Shown: piece after piece, positions 29,809 through 36,795 of the stretch
Position numbering within the stretch: position 1 is the stretch's first letter
Layout: every line of letters starts with the position of its first letter
DNA from: Anaerolineae bacterium
GTDB taxonomy: Bacteria > Chloroflexota > Anaerolineae > Aggregatilineales > UBA2796
Reading direction: 5' to 3'
Assembly (NCBI GenBank): GCA_020851855.1
Contig: JADZBY010000695.1
Span: forward strand, 1 to 36,795
Length of the DNA: 36,795 nt
The notes under the pieces: model-generated
Database searches by the model: none
What the model saw: only the letters and a program-made list of their open reading frames with translations
Told to the model about the DNA's origin: nothing
Translations under genes and position numbers: made by a program

Positions 29809-32133
29809 TCACCGCCCCGTGCTGATCCACAGCTGACGCCCGTCGGTGGCGATCTCGACCGTGCCGTCGTAGTCGGTTCGAAACAGCGGCGTCTCGCCTA
29901 GCGCCCGCACGACGGATTCGGCGGGCATGGCGGCCCGGTTGCCCGCTTCGGCAAAGACGACGGCGACCTGCGGACGCAGTCTGGCCAGGAACTCCGGCGG
30001 GTTGGCGCTCGCCGCGCCGTTCGAGGGCAGTTGCACGACCACCGCACCCGCATCGCCGTGCGCCCTGGCGACGTCCGCCGCACGCTCCGCCGTCATCTCC
30101 GCCATGAACAGGAACGTGGCGTCGCCGTGCGCCAGCCGCAGCGCCAACGAGGAGCGCTCCGGGCCGTCGTCGGGCGCGTAGAGCACGTCCAGCCGTACGC
30201 CGTCATCCGTCTGGGCCGAATACCCGGCGCGCACCGGCGCAATCGCCGTGTTCCGGGCGCGCAGCGCATTTTGTACGGCCACCGCCTGCGACTCATCCGG
30301 AATGAGCGCGGCTTGCACGGCGTAGCGTTCCACGAGCGGGCCGAGCGCGGCGGTGTTCGCCGGCTTGTCGCCCGTGATGACGAGCAAATCGAGCGCCCGC
30401 TTGTGAAAGGGCAGCCGGTCGCCCAGCGCAGTCAACAGCCGGGTCGGGTTTTCGCCGCCGTCGATGAGCACGTGCGCGCCGTTGGGCGTCTGGATCAGCA
30501 CGGCGTCGCCTTCGCCCGTGTCCAGGAACCAGACGTGCAGCCTTCCGTCCGGGCGGGAGCGCAGCAGCGCGCCGATCAGGACCAGTAACGCGAGCGCACC
30601 GGCCAGTGGGGCCGCCGTCGGGATGTGCAGCCGGGCGAGCAACTCCCGGCGGCGCTCCGGTGGGCGCGACAGGGTGGCCGTCGCGCCGAACAACACGGCG
30701 TAATAGGCCAACACCGCGCCTGCACTTGCATCGATGGGCAGGCCCGGTCCCGCCGCCGCGCGGATGATGGCCAGCGTGTAGGCCAGCGGCAGGGCCGCCA
30801 TCCAGGCCATGATCTGGCCCAGCGGCAGGATGACCGCGCCGGCTGCCACGGCGAGCAGGCCCAGCGTCATGATCCACGCCTGCGCGGGCGCGACGAGCAC
30901 ATTCACCGGCAGCGCCGCGAGCGAGAACTCCGGGTTGAGCAGCAGAAGCACGGGCAGGACTGTGAGCTGCGCCGCCAGCGTGACGAGCACCGTATCCGCT
31001 GCCAACGCCGCGAAACGCCGCGCGGTGTTCTTGGCGAATAGCCGGGCGGCCAGCGCTTCGGTGAGGCGGCGCATCGGCCCGTAGTACAGGATCAGGCCCA
31101 GTGTGGCCATGACACTGAGAATCAGCCCGGCATCAAAGAGCGCCATCGGGTCGGCCAGCGTGAGCAGCCACGCCGAGGCGGCGAGCGCTGTCAGCCCGTC
31201 CGACTGGCGGCCAAAACGTAGCGCGGCAATGCTGAAGGTGACCATGATCGCGGCGCGCACGACGGGCGGGTCCGCGCCGACCAGGGCGGTATAGGCCACG
31301 ATCCCGGCCAACGTGAGCATGGCGGACGGGACGCGCCCGATCAGGCGCGCCGTCAGCGCAGTGAGCAGCCCGGCCAGCACGGCGATGTTCGCGCCGGAGA
31401 TGACCAGCAAGTGCGCCGCCCCGGTCTGGCGAAAGGCGGCGTCGGTGTCGGGCGCGATGCCGCTGCGCTCGCCGAGGAGTACGCCTGCCAGCAGCCCGGC
31501 GTGAGGCTCCGGCAGCAGACGATTGATCAGGCTGTGCGCCGACTCGCGCACGCCGTACAGCGCGCCGAGCAGCGGATTGCCTTCGCCGCGCGCCTGAACC
31601 GCGACCTCGGCCCGGTACACGACGGTGTACACGCCGCTCCGCGCCAGATAGTCGCGCCACGAGAAGGCATCGAACGCGCCTGGCGTCTGCGGCCATCCAT
31701 AGACGCGCACGCGGTCGCCGTAGTGGTAATCGCCCACCCGGTCGGCGTACACGAGCGCCGCGCCGTGCGCCGGGCGCGCCGATTCGCCCACCGGGCGGAT
31801 CGTCTCCACCTCGACCCGAAGCCGGGTATTGGCGTCGCGCACGTCGGGCGGCTCCGTCACCACGCCGAACAGTACGGCGGGGTTGCCGTCGTTGTACGCG
31901 ACGAGATGCGACTCGTCCAGGATTGGCTGAACGGCAGCATAACGCGCCGCGCCCAGTCCGGCGGCCAGCGCGCACAGCCCGATCAATCGGAGCTTCGCAT
32001 CGCGGCGGAAGAGCACAGCCATTCCCAGCCCGGCCAGGATGGGCAGAACCGGCCACGCGCCAGAATCGAGGGCGAGACGTGAGGCGAAAAAGATGCCAGC
32101 CGCCCAGGCGAGCGCCATGTAGAAGAGGATCAC
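29809..32133 (-). CDS. comEC: ComEC/Rec2-type DNA uptake channel with degenerate MBL domain
   Basis: A 774-residue membrane protein. The N-terminus has two or three helices and a DUF4131-like extracellular region (about 60-200), then the Competence domain (about 215-510): LAGVLLGERSGIAPDTDAAF, GAAHLLVISGANIAVLAGLL. The C-terminus is a metallo-beta-lactamase-like fold (about 530-774; VWFLDTGEGDAVLIQTPNG, LIDGGENPTRLL with D558). The metal motif expected next, of the form THxDxDH, reads ITGDKPANT (residues 586-594), and the later HHGS-type motif reads PSNGAA, so the nuclease site looks lost. The start is GTG with AAGGA eight bases upstream; ATG 32118 is an alternative. It lies 30 bases downstream of proB and is probably co-transcribed. 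ComEC moves single-stranded DNA across the inner membrane. Confidence 0.9.
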   Translation of the reverse strand: MILFYMALAWAAGIFFASRLALDSGAWPVLPILAGLGMAVLFRRDAKLRLIGLCALAAGLGAARYAAVQPILDESHLVAYNDGNPAVLFGVVTEPPDVRDANTRLRVEVETIRPVGESARPAHGAALVYADRVGDYHYGDRVRVYGWPQTPGAFDAFSWRDYLARSGVYTVVYRAEVAVQARGEGNPLLGALYGVRESAHSLINRLLPEPHAGLLAGVLLGERSGIAPDTDAAFRQTGAAHLLVISGANIAVLAGLLTALTARLIGRVPSAMLTLAGIVAYTALVGADPPVVRAAIMVTFSIAALRFGRQSDGLTALAASAWLLTLADPMALFDAGLILSVMATLGLILYYGPMRRLTEALAARLFAKNTARRFAALAADTVLVTLAAQLTVLPVLLLLNPEFSLAALPVNVLVAPAQAWIMTLGLLAVAAGAVILPLGQIMAWMAALPLAYTLAIIRAAAGPGLPIDASAGAVLAYYAVLFGATATLSRPPERRRELLARLHIPTAAPLAGALALLVLIGALLRSRPDGRLHVWFLDTGEGDAVLIQTPNGAHVLIDGGENPTRLLTALGDRLPFHKRALDLLVITGDKPANTAALGPLVERYAVQAALIPDESQAVAVQNALRARNTAIAPVRAGYSAQTDDGVRLDVLYAPDDGPERSSLALRLAHGDATFLFMAEMTAERAADVARAHGDAGAVVVQLPSNGAASANPPEFLARLRPQVAVVFAEAGNRAAMPAESVVRALGETPLFRTDYDGTVEIATDGRQLWISTGR

Positions 32134-32163
32134 GGGCGGAGTCCTTGTCTTGAACAGTAAGTA

Positions 32164-33267
32164 TCAGAGCACGACGAGGTTATCCCGGTGAATGACCTCG
32201 TCGCCAAAGGTATAGCCCAGCACGCTGGCAATGCGCGACGAGCGCACGCCGAGCAACTGCCGGACTTCCGCGCTGCCGTAGTTGGTCATGCCCACCGCGA
32301 TGGGCTTGCCGTCCGGCGCGTGCACCCGGACCACCGCGCCGCGCTCGAACTTGCCGGTGAGCGCCGTGACGCCGACGGGCAGCAGGCTCGCGCCGCCATT
32401 GGCCAGCCGGTCCGCCGCGCCCTGGTCAACCTTGAGCGCGCCGTGCGCTTTTTCGGAGAGCAGCCAGCGCTTGCGGCTCTCCAGGTGGGTGGTCTGCGGC
32501 GCAAAGTACGTGCCCAGGCTTTCGCCCGCCACGACGCGCGGGATGGCGTTGGGCAGGTCGCCGCTGGCGATGACTGTCGCCGCGCCGCTGTGGCCGGCCA
32601 GTTGCGCCGCCTGCAACTTGGTGATCATGCCGCCCGTGCCCAGGCCGGTGGACGTGCCGCCCGCCCGCGCCCAGATGCCCTCGTCAATGACCTCAACGCG
32701 ATGAATCAGCTCGGCGGTCGGATCGGTGCGTGGATCGGCGCTGTACAGGCCGAGCTGGTCGGTGAGCAATACCAGCAGGTCGGCGTCGATCAGGTTGGCG
32801 ACCAGCGCCGAGAGGTTGTCGTTGTCGCCGACCTTGATCTCTTCTGTGGCGACCGTGTCGTTTTCGTTGATGATGGGCACGATGCGGTGCGCCAGCAGCG
32901 TCAGCAGCGTATCGCGCGCGTTCAGGTAGCCGGTGCGGTGCGTCAGGTCGCCGCGCGTGAGCAGGACTTGCGCCACGCGGATATCGAACAGGCCAAACAT
33001 CTCGCTGTAGAGCTGGATCAAGCGCCCCTGACCGACGGCGGCGAGCATCTGCCGGGCGGGCACAGAACGGTCAAAGGCGGGATTATTGAGCGCCTCGCGG
33101 CCCGCCGCAATCGCGCCGGACGACACGAGCGCAATCCACGCGCCCTCGTCGTGCACCTGGACCGCCTGCCGGACGATTTCCAGGATGCGCCGCCGGTCCA
33201 GCCGCCGCGTGCCGCCGGTGAGCACACTTGTGCCGAGTTTGACGATGATGCGTCGTGGTTCAGCCAT
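32164..33267 (-). CDS. proB: glutamate 5-kinase
   Basis: A 367-residue enzyme that phosphorylates glutamate to gamma-glutamyl phosphate in the first step of proline synthesis; the length is that of the two-domain bacterial enzyme. The amino acid kinase domain (about 1-255) shows IIVKLGTSVLTGG, LVSSGAIAAGREAL, IINENDTVATEEI, VGDNDNLSALVAN and TGLGTGGMITKLQAA; a C-terminal PUA domain follows (about 275-367; LPVGVTALTGKFERGAVVRV). The start at MAEPRR is chosen because the conserved kinase fold begins there and AAGG lies upstream; an in-frame extension to 33315 has no support. No proA follows; comEC is next in the likely operon. Confidence 0.96.
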   Translation of the reverse strand: MAEPRRIIVKLGTSVLTGGTRRLDRRRILEIVRQAVQVHDEGAWIALVSSGAIAAGREALNNPAFDRSVPARQMLAAVGQGRLIQLYSEMFGLFDIRVAQVLLTRGDLTHRTGYLNARDTLLTLLAHRIVPIINENDTVATEEIKVGDNDNLSALVANLIDADLLVLLTDQLGLYSADPRTDPTAELIHRVEVIDEGIWARAGGTSTGLGTGGMITKLQAAQLAGHSGAATVIASGDLPNAIPRVVAGESLGTYFAPQTTHLESRKRWLLSEKAHGALKVDQGAADRLANGGASLLPVGVTALTGKFERGAVVRVHAPDGKPIAVGMTNYGSAEVRQLLGVRSSRIASVLGYTFGDEVIHRDNLVVL

Positions 33268-33373
33268 GCTTCTACCCTTGCGCAGCGGCGAATCCCGATG
33301 CCGAGCCGGAGCCAATCGTAGCGCTAGCAGTTTATCCGGACAGGGCGGATTTGACCATCTTCATAACAAAACA

Positions 33374-33407
33374 AGGCCGGACATCGCGCGGTCACGACAT
33401 CCGGCCT
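33374..33407 (-). terminator. Rho-independent terminator after the lysine-rich small gene
   Basis: AGGCCGGA at 33374-33381 pairs with TCCGGCCT at 33400-33407. Read on the - strand the hairpin is followed by TTGTTTTGTT (complement of 33365-33374). It sits about 30 bases beyond the stop of the small gene and separates it from proB. Confidence 0.8.
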
Positions 33408-33436
33408 CGAAGACCTGGGCATTGCACTGCGGCGTG

Positions 33437-33529
33437 CTACTTCTTCTTGCCGCCCTTCTTGGCGGTATCCTTCTCGCCGCCCTTGTCCGCCGTCTTGCCT
33501 TTGGTCGTCCCAGCCTTACCCTTGCCCAT
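33437..33529 (-). CDS. 30-residue lysine/glycine-rich small protein
   Basis: A short gene for a peptide beginning MGKGKAGTTKGK and ending AKKGGKKK; about a third of the residues are lysine, with no hydrophobic core, so it should be disordered and bind nucleic acid or acidic partners. The evidence that it is real is AGGAG placed 7 bases before the ATG and the strong terminator just downstream, which make it a compact single-gene transcription unit. The longer in-frame reading to 33667 has no such support. The MGKG start and basic composition recall Thx-type small ribosomal proteins, but the rest does not match clearly. Function unknown. Confidence 0.6.
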   Translation of the reverse strand: MGKGKAGTTKGKTADKGGEKDTAKKGGKKK

Positions 33530-33663
33530 GCCGCTGCTCCTCTTCTGGAGTCGTCCGCGCACCATCGCACGGATCGTATTTGCTATTGTATGCCAACGCC
33601 GATCCGAGTCAATAGGGCTGCAGGGGGATGCGGCGCTTCTTACCGCATTGTGACGCGCGCGTA

Positions 33664-35937
33664 TCACGTTTCGCGTCTTCTGCGCTGTCGGAAGAGCGTC
33701 AAGGCGGTCAATATACCCGTCACCATCAGGGAAAAGCCGGTTAGCGCCAGGCCCGCCGTGAAACTCGCAGGCCGGTAACGCATGTCTACCTGGTGTGACC
33801 CGGACGGCAACGCGAGCGCGCGGAAGTTCAGGTTAGCGCGGGCGATGGGCACGGGCGCGCCGTCGAGTGTGGCTTCCCAACCCGGATAGAACGTGTCGGC
33901 CAGCACGAGATAACCGCCGCCGGGCGAATCGACCGCGATCTGCACCCACTGCGGCTCGTCGGCCACGATACGCGCCGTACCGCCTGAGAACGGCGCAACG
34001 GGCGGCGCGGAAGCCGTCTCCAGCATAACCGTCCGGCGTGGGTCAAAACTGGGCGCGGCCATCGCCTCGACGGCGGCGTCCAGGTCCGGCGCGGCGACAG
34101 CCTCACCCACCAGCCAGACGCGCGGCGCATCACGCTCCAGCCCGACCGCCGCCGCGAGCGCCAGCACGTCGCGGCGCGGGGACGAGTCCAGCAGCCGGGT
34201 AAGGCGCTCGAAACCATCCGGGCGCAGCGGATCGAAGTTGTTCAAGCTGGATTGTCCGTCGAGCAAGTTCACGTTGGCCAGCCCGGAGCGCCGGAACGTG
34301 TCCAGCCGGTCGGGCGGCAGGCGGTAGTCGGAGAAGGGCAGGAACTCGTCGTACACCAGCCGCTCGAACTCGTCCTGCGGGGTATACGTGCGCGTCGCGG
34401 GCGACGAATCAGGCAGCGCGTCAGGCAGTGGGGCAAAAAAGTCCGCGCCCGTCGTCGGGTTGCTGCGCCCATTGGCCCAGGTCAGGTCCAGAGCCAGCAG
34501 GATGAGCACCGCCGCACTCCATAAGCGCTGGCGCGGGTGGCCGGGACGCGGGCGCTGGCCGAGCAGCCACAGTCCGGCGGCGACCAACGCGCCGAGCGTC
34601 GCCAGCCCTTGCGCCAACTGGCCGAGTAAGGGCGCCTGATCGCGGACCAGCGCCCCGCCCATCAGCCCGGTCAGCGCCAGGCCGAGCGCCGCTGCCAGAC
34701 CGAGCCGCCGGGCGCGTCGCGCGGCGGGCGTGTGCGGTGCGCGCAGCAGCGCTGGCGCGCCCAGCGCGGCGATCATGACCAGGGCGAAGGCCGTCGCCAG
34801 CAGGAAGCGCGCCGGGGCCTGAAACAGGTTGAAGCCGGGCACATGGCGGTACAAAAAGGGGAAGATCGGCGTGTAACTGCCAAAGGCGAGCAGCAGCGAC
34901 AAGCCGCCCACAGCACCGAAGAAACCGATCAGCCCGTCGTGCGCCGTGCGCGACTGCCGCGCGCGCCGCCGGAATCGCCCGCTCAGCGTGGGCAGCGCGA
35001 TGAGCGCGGTGATCACGCCCACGTAGGCCGCCGTCTCGAAATACGCGCCGCCGATGGCATACGTGCCGTCGCCGGGGTTGCCGAAGAAGTCCGGGTTGAA
35101 GAACGTGACGAGTGAGGGCACGGGAAATGAGAAATTCAGGGCGAAGGCTTCATCCACGCCGCCCGCTCGCTGCGACAGGCGCTGCAATTCGAGCGTGGGC
35201 GCGAGCTGCACGCCGGCCAGACCGACGCCGAGCGCGACCGCGACAAGTACCGGCGCAAGGCGTCGCACCGGCCAGCGCGCCGCCCAGACGCGCCACGCCG
35301 CATACGCGCCGCCCAGCCCCAGGCCGTACGCCGCCCACTGGGCATGCCCGGCGAGCAGCAACATGGCGGTGACCAGCGCCGCGCCGAGCATACGCAGCAC
35401 GCCGGGCCGTGCGATCAGCGCGTCCAGGGCCAATAGCAGCCAGGGCAGCCACGCCGCCACGTCGATCATAGGCGGCGTGCCCAGCCGGGCGATGAGCGTC
35501 GTGCTCAGTGGGAAGGCCAGCACGGCGATGCCGCGCCCCAGCGCGGGAAGTCCCAGGCGGCGGGTGTACAACTCCATGCCCAGCCCGGCCCACAGGATGT
35601 GCACCACGCCGAGCAGCCCGACGAGCGGCGCGGGATTTTTGACCAGGAGCAGGACCAGGTGCGGCGGGTAGAGCACCGCGCTCTGGTAATTGGCCAGAAA
35701 GGGTGCGCCCGCGCCGTTGTACGGATTCCAGAGCGGCAGGCGTCCGGCGGCGATCTCGGCGCTGGCGAAGGCGCGCCACGGGCCGAACTGGAGCGCGGGC
35801 AGGCCCCAGTACAGCGCGTCGCCCAGCGCCAGCCGGTGAAAGAGCGCCAGCAGGGCGGCGACCAGCAGTACCAGCGGCAGTCCGCGCGGCAGATCGGCGG
35901 TCTGGACGGTTGGGGAGTCGGTTGAAGGGTGTGCCAC
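33664..35937 (-). CDS. YfhO-like polytopic membrane protein
   Basis: A protein of about 757 residues with a dozen or more membrane helices in the first 500 residues and an extracellular region, then a last helix (LALTGFSLMVTGILTALTLF) and a basic RQRRRRET end. The segment GGYLVLADTFYPGWEATLDG with the later YRPASFTAGL is the hallmark C-terminal domain of the bacterial YfhO family, relatives of GT-C-type glycosyltransferases with roles in lipid-linked or teichoic-acid glycosylation in Firmicutes. Acidic residues after helix 1 (GDALYWGLPALQFGPWRAFA) lie where such enzymes bind substrate. The reading frame stays open into the upstream repeat; I place the start at GTG 35937, just before the first hydrophobic segment, as the repeat-derived N-terminus is not credible. 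The exact start is uncertain. Confidence 0.82.
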   Translation of the reverse strand: MAHPSTDSPTVQTADLPRGLPLVLLVAALLALFHRLALGDALYWGLPALQFGPWRAFASAEIAAGRLPLWNPYNGAGAPFLANYQSAVLYPPHLVLLLVKNPAPLVGLLGVVHILWAGLGMELYTRRLGLPALGRGIAVLAFPLSTTLIARLGTPPMIDVAAWLPWLLLALDALIARPGVLRMLGAALVTAMLLLAGHAQWAAYGLGLGGAYAAWRVWAARWPVRRLAPVLVAVALGVGLAGVQLAPTLELQRLSQRAGGVDEAFALNFSFPVPSLVTFFNPDFFGNPGDGTYAIGGAYFETAAYVGVITALIALPTLSGRFRRRARQSRTAHDGLIGFFGAVGGLSLLLAFGSYTPIFPFLYRHVPGFNLFQAPARFLLATAFALVMIAALGAPALLRAPHTPAARRARRLGLAAALGLALTGLMGGALVRDQAPLLGQLAQGLATLGALVAAGLWLLGQRPRPGHPRQRLWSAAVLILLALDLTWANGRSNPTTGADFFAPLPDALPDSSPATRTYTPQDEFERLVYDEFLPFSDYRLPPDRLDTFRRSGLANVNLLDGQSSLNNFDPLRPDGFERLTRLLDSSPRRDVLALAAAVGLERDAPRVWLVGEAVAAPDLDAAVEAMAAPSFDPRRTVMLETASAPPVAPFSGGTARIVADEPQWVQIAVDSPGGGYLVLADTFYPGWEATLDGAPVPIARANLNFRALALPSGSHQVDMRYRPASFTAGLALTGFSLMVTGILTALTLFRQRRRRET

Positions 35938-35979
35938 TGTGGTTCCGTTTCGGCTACTCGGGTCTATTCCCGCGAAATT

Positions 35980-36221
35980 CCGTCCCTTACTCCCCCGACC
36001 CCTCTCTCCCAGGGGGCGAGAGGGGAGAAAGGCGATGCGGCGCGCTTCTTTCACCCCTCGCCATGAGGGAGAGGGGCCGGGGGTGAGGGTTTGTAGGTGC
36101 ACTTTCGTACCGTCCCTCACTCCCCCGCCCTCTCTCTCCCAGGGGGCGAGAGGGGAGACATCCGACGCTGCGCGCTTCTTTCACCCCTCGCCATGAGGGA
36201 GAGGGGCCGGGGGTGAGGGTT
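35980..36221. repeat. tandem pair of 130-bp-spaced palindromic repeat elements
   Basis: Two copies (about 35980-36091 and 36110-36221) match with a period of 130 bases: CCGTCCCTTACTCCCCCG against CCGTCCCTCACTCCCCCG, CTCTCTCCCAGGGGGCGAG in both, and TCACCCCTCGCCATGAGGGA in both. Within each copy the left arm (CTCACTCCCCC...CTCTCTCCC) is the complement of the right arm (GGGAGAGGGGCCGGGGGTGAG), with small hairpins such as CCCTCGCCATGAGGG inside. The arms match those of the element at 10361-10502. The region between the divergent YfhO-like gene and prepilin-peptidase-like gene is made mostly of these copies. Confidence 0.85.
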
Positions 36222-36250
36222 TTTTCCCGGCGCGCCATCCACGAAAGACG

Positions 36251-36259
36251 TGCTAAGAT
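36251..36259 (+). promoter_or_regulatory. possible extended -10 promoter for the prepilin-peptidase-like gene
   Basis: TGCTAAGAT fits an extended -10 (TGnTATAAT-like) element about 52 bases before the start codon. No good -35 is present, as is common for extended -10 promoters. The repeat pair ends 30 bases upstream. Confidence 0.4.
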
Positions 36260-36310
36260 AGTACACCGTCTTTTCGGACACACGCCGCACAGGTTCATCA
36301 CAGTCAATCT

Positions 36311-36795
36311 ATGCACCTGCACCCACTCGCCGCGCTGGCCGCTATGCTCGCCGGATTCCTTGCCGGAGTCGCCGTCAACCTGCTGGCCGACTACCTGCCG
36401 GCGCGGCGGCATTACGATCTGGCCCGCCGCAGCCCATTCACGACGGTCAAAGCGCAGCGCCCGTTTTTTCGCCCGCGCCTGCCGGATGGCCGTATCGCGC
36501 CGGTCTGGGCCTGGTCGGGGATGCTGGCGGTGGTGGGCCGCGCCGGGCGTCCGGTGCGGCATACGGCGCGACATATCGCCGTCGAGATCGGGCTGGCGGC
36601 GGCGTTTTTGCTGCTAACTGCTGTGTACGCTGGCGCGCCATTCCTGCCATTTTACCTGTTCTATGCGGCGTGCATGGCGCATGTGGCCGTGACGGACATC
36701 GAGCACCGCTGGATCATGGCCGAAACGATCGGGGCGGGCCTGATCGCCGGACTGGCCGAGTCGCTGGTTGTGGGGCGCATCCCACTCGCGGACGC
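36311..36795 (+). CDS. prepilin peptidase-like A24 aspartic protease (partial, runs off the window)
   Basis: The first 161 codons are present. Four hydrophobic segments are visible (about 5-24, 65-76, 90-108, 113-126) with VAVTDIEHRWIM at about 128-139, which corresponds to the first catalytic aspartate motif of type IV prepilin and preflagellin peptidases. The N-terminal cytoplasmic loop (residues about 30-85) contains no cysteines, unlike the four-cysteine zinc-binding methylation domain of classical PilD, although PVWAWSGMLAVVGRAGRPVR sits where that domain is normally found. The protein would process type IV pilin-like precursors. The second aspartate should lie beyond 36795. The start is ATG 36311 without a strong Shine-Dalgarno sequence; ATG at 36344 is an alternative. 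Confidence 0.78.
   Translation, partial: MHLHPLAALAAMLAGFLAGVAVNLLADYLPARRHYDLARRSPFTTVKAQRPFFRPRLPDGRIAPVWAWSGMLAVVGRAGRPVRHTARHIAVEIGLAAAFLLLTAVYAGAPFLPFYLFYAACMAHVAVTDIEHRWIMAETIGAGLIAGLAESLVVGRIPLAD

Noticed and set aside
33530-33667. Extension of the lysine-rich small gene to 33667
   Set aside because: Composition changes abruptly upstream of the inner ATG, which has the only good ribosome-binding site. The remaining 33530-33663 gap shows nothing else.
35938-36120. N-terminal extension of the YfhO-like protein to a GTG at 36120
   Set aside because: The added residues are encoded by the intergenic repeat and contain no signal or membrane segment.
35980-36221. CRISPR array
   Set aside because: Only two units with a 130-base period, each a long palindrome; no short repeats with unique spacers and no cas genes.
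35987-36574. A 195-codon - strand frame across the repeat pair and the prepilin-peptidase-like gene
   Set aside because: Its translation repeats LTPGPSPSW-like strings derived from the palindromic repeat; such frames are known artefacts and it opposes a better-supported gene.

Overview
The window is GC-rich bacterial DNA, densely coded, and its gene content suggests a Chloroflexota genome, probably an Anaerolineae-like lineage. The pointers are a large array of GAF-domain sensor proteins with a recurring Trp-x2-Tyr-Leu linker, a periplasmic binding protein fused to SH3 and CARDB modules through Thr-Pro-rich linkers, a YfhO-type membrane protein and a compact prepilin-peptidase-like gene. This placement is inference; no rRNA or marker gene is present to fix it.

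Positions 1-9523 (+ strand) hold the distal part of an operon for a membrane-bound group 4 [NiFe] hydrogenase (Mbh/Ech-like, related to complex I and Mrp antiporters). The order is: end of a probable MnhB-like subunit, MnhC/NuoK-like, NuoL-like, NuoM/N-like, a VIT/CCC1 metal transporter, NuoA/MbhI-like, small subunit (NuoB-like), NuoC-like, large subunit (NuoD-like), a flavodoxin-domain protein, NuoH-like, NuoI-like 2x[4Fe-4S] ferredoxin, and a HycI-type maturation protease. The large subunit keeps both CxxC nickel-iron ligand pairs and a C-terminal tail, matching the presence of the protease, so this should be a true hydrogenase and not complex I. The VIT transporter and the flavodoxin are unusual passengers.

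Positions 9536-10258 (- strand) encode an FGE-sulfatase-fold protein without the catalytic cysteines. It is followed by a nested palindromic intergenic element (10361-10502).

Positions 29124 down to 10523 (- strand) form one roughly 18.6-kb gene train: a stand-alone receiver domain, a soluble triple-GAF protein, three paralogous six-helix membrane GAF proteins, a Cache-HAMP-GAF protein, a 2322-residue Cache-HAMP-9xGAF-PAS histidine kinase, and an exported branched-chain-amino-acid-type binding protein. The genes from the receiver to the kinase overlap or are separated by no more than 38 bp. Only the last sensor has a kinase core, while five others are kinase-less and share a C-terminal module that looks like the first third of a GAF domain. 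This multi-receptor, one-kinase, one-receiver assembly is the most interesting system in the window.

Positions 29485-36795 hold housekeeping and envelope genes: a one-half lycopene cyclase domain (+), comEC (-) with a metal-site-degenerate C-terminal domain, proB (-), a 30-residue lysine-rich peptide with its own ribosome-binding site and terminator (-), a YfhO-like membrane protein (-), a tandem 130-bp palindromic repeat pair of the same family as the 10.4-kb element, and the start of a prepilin-peptidase-like gene (+) that runs off the window.
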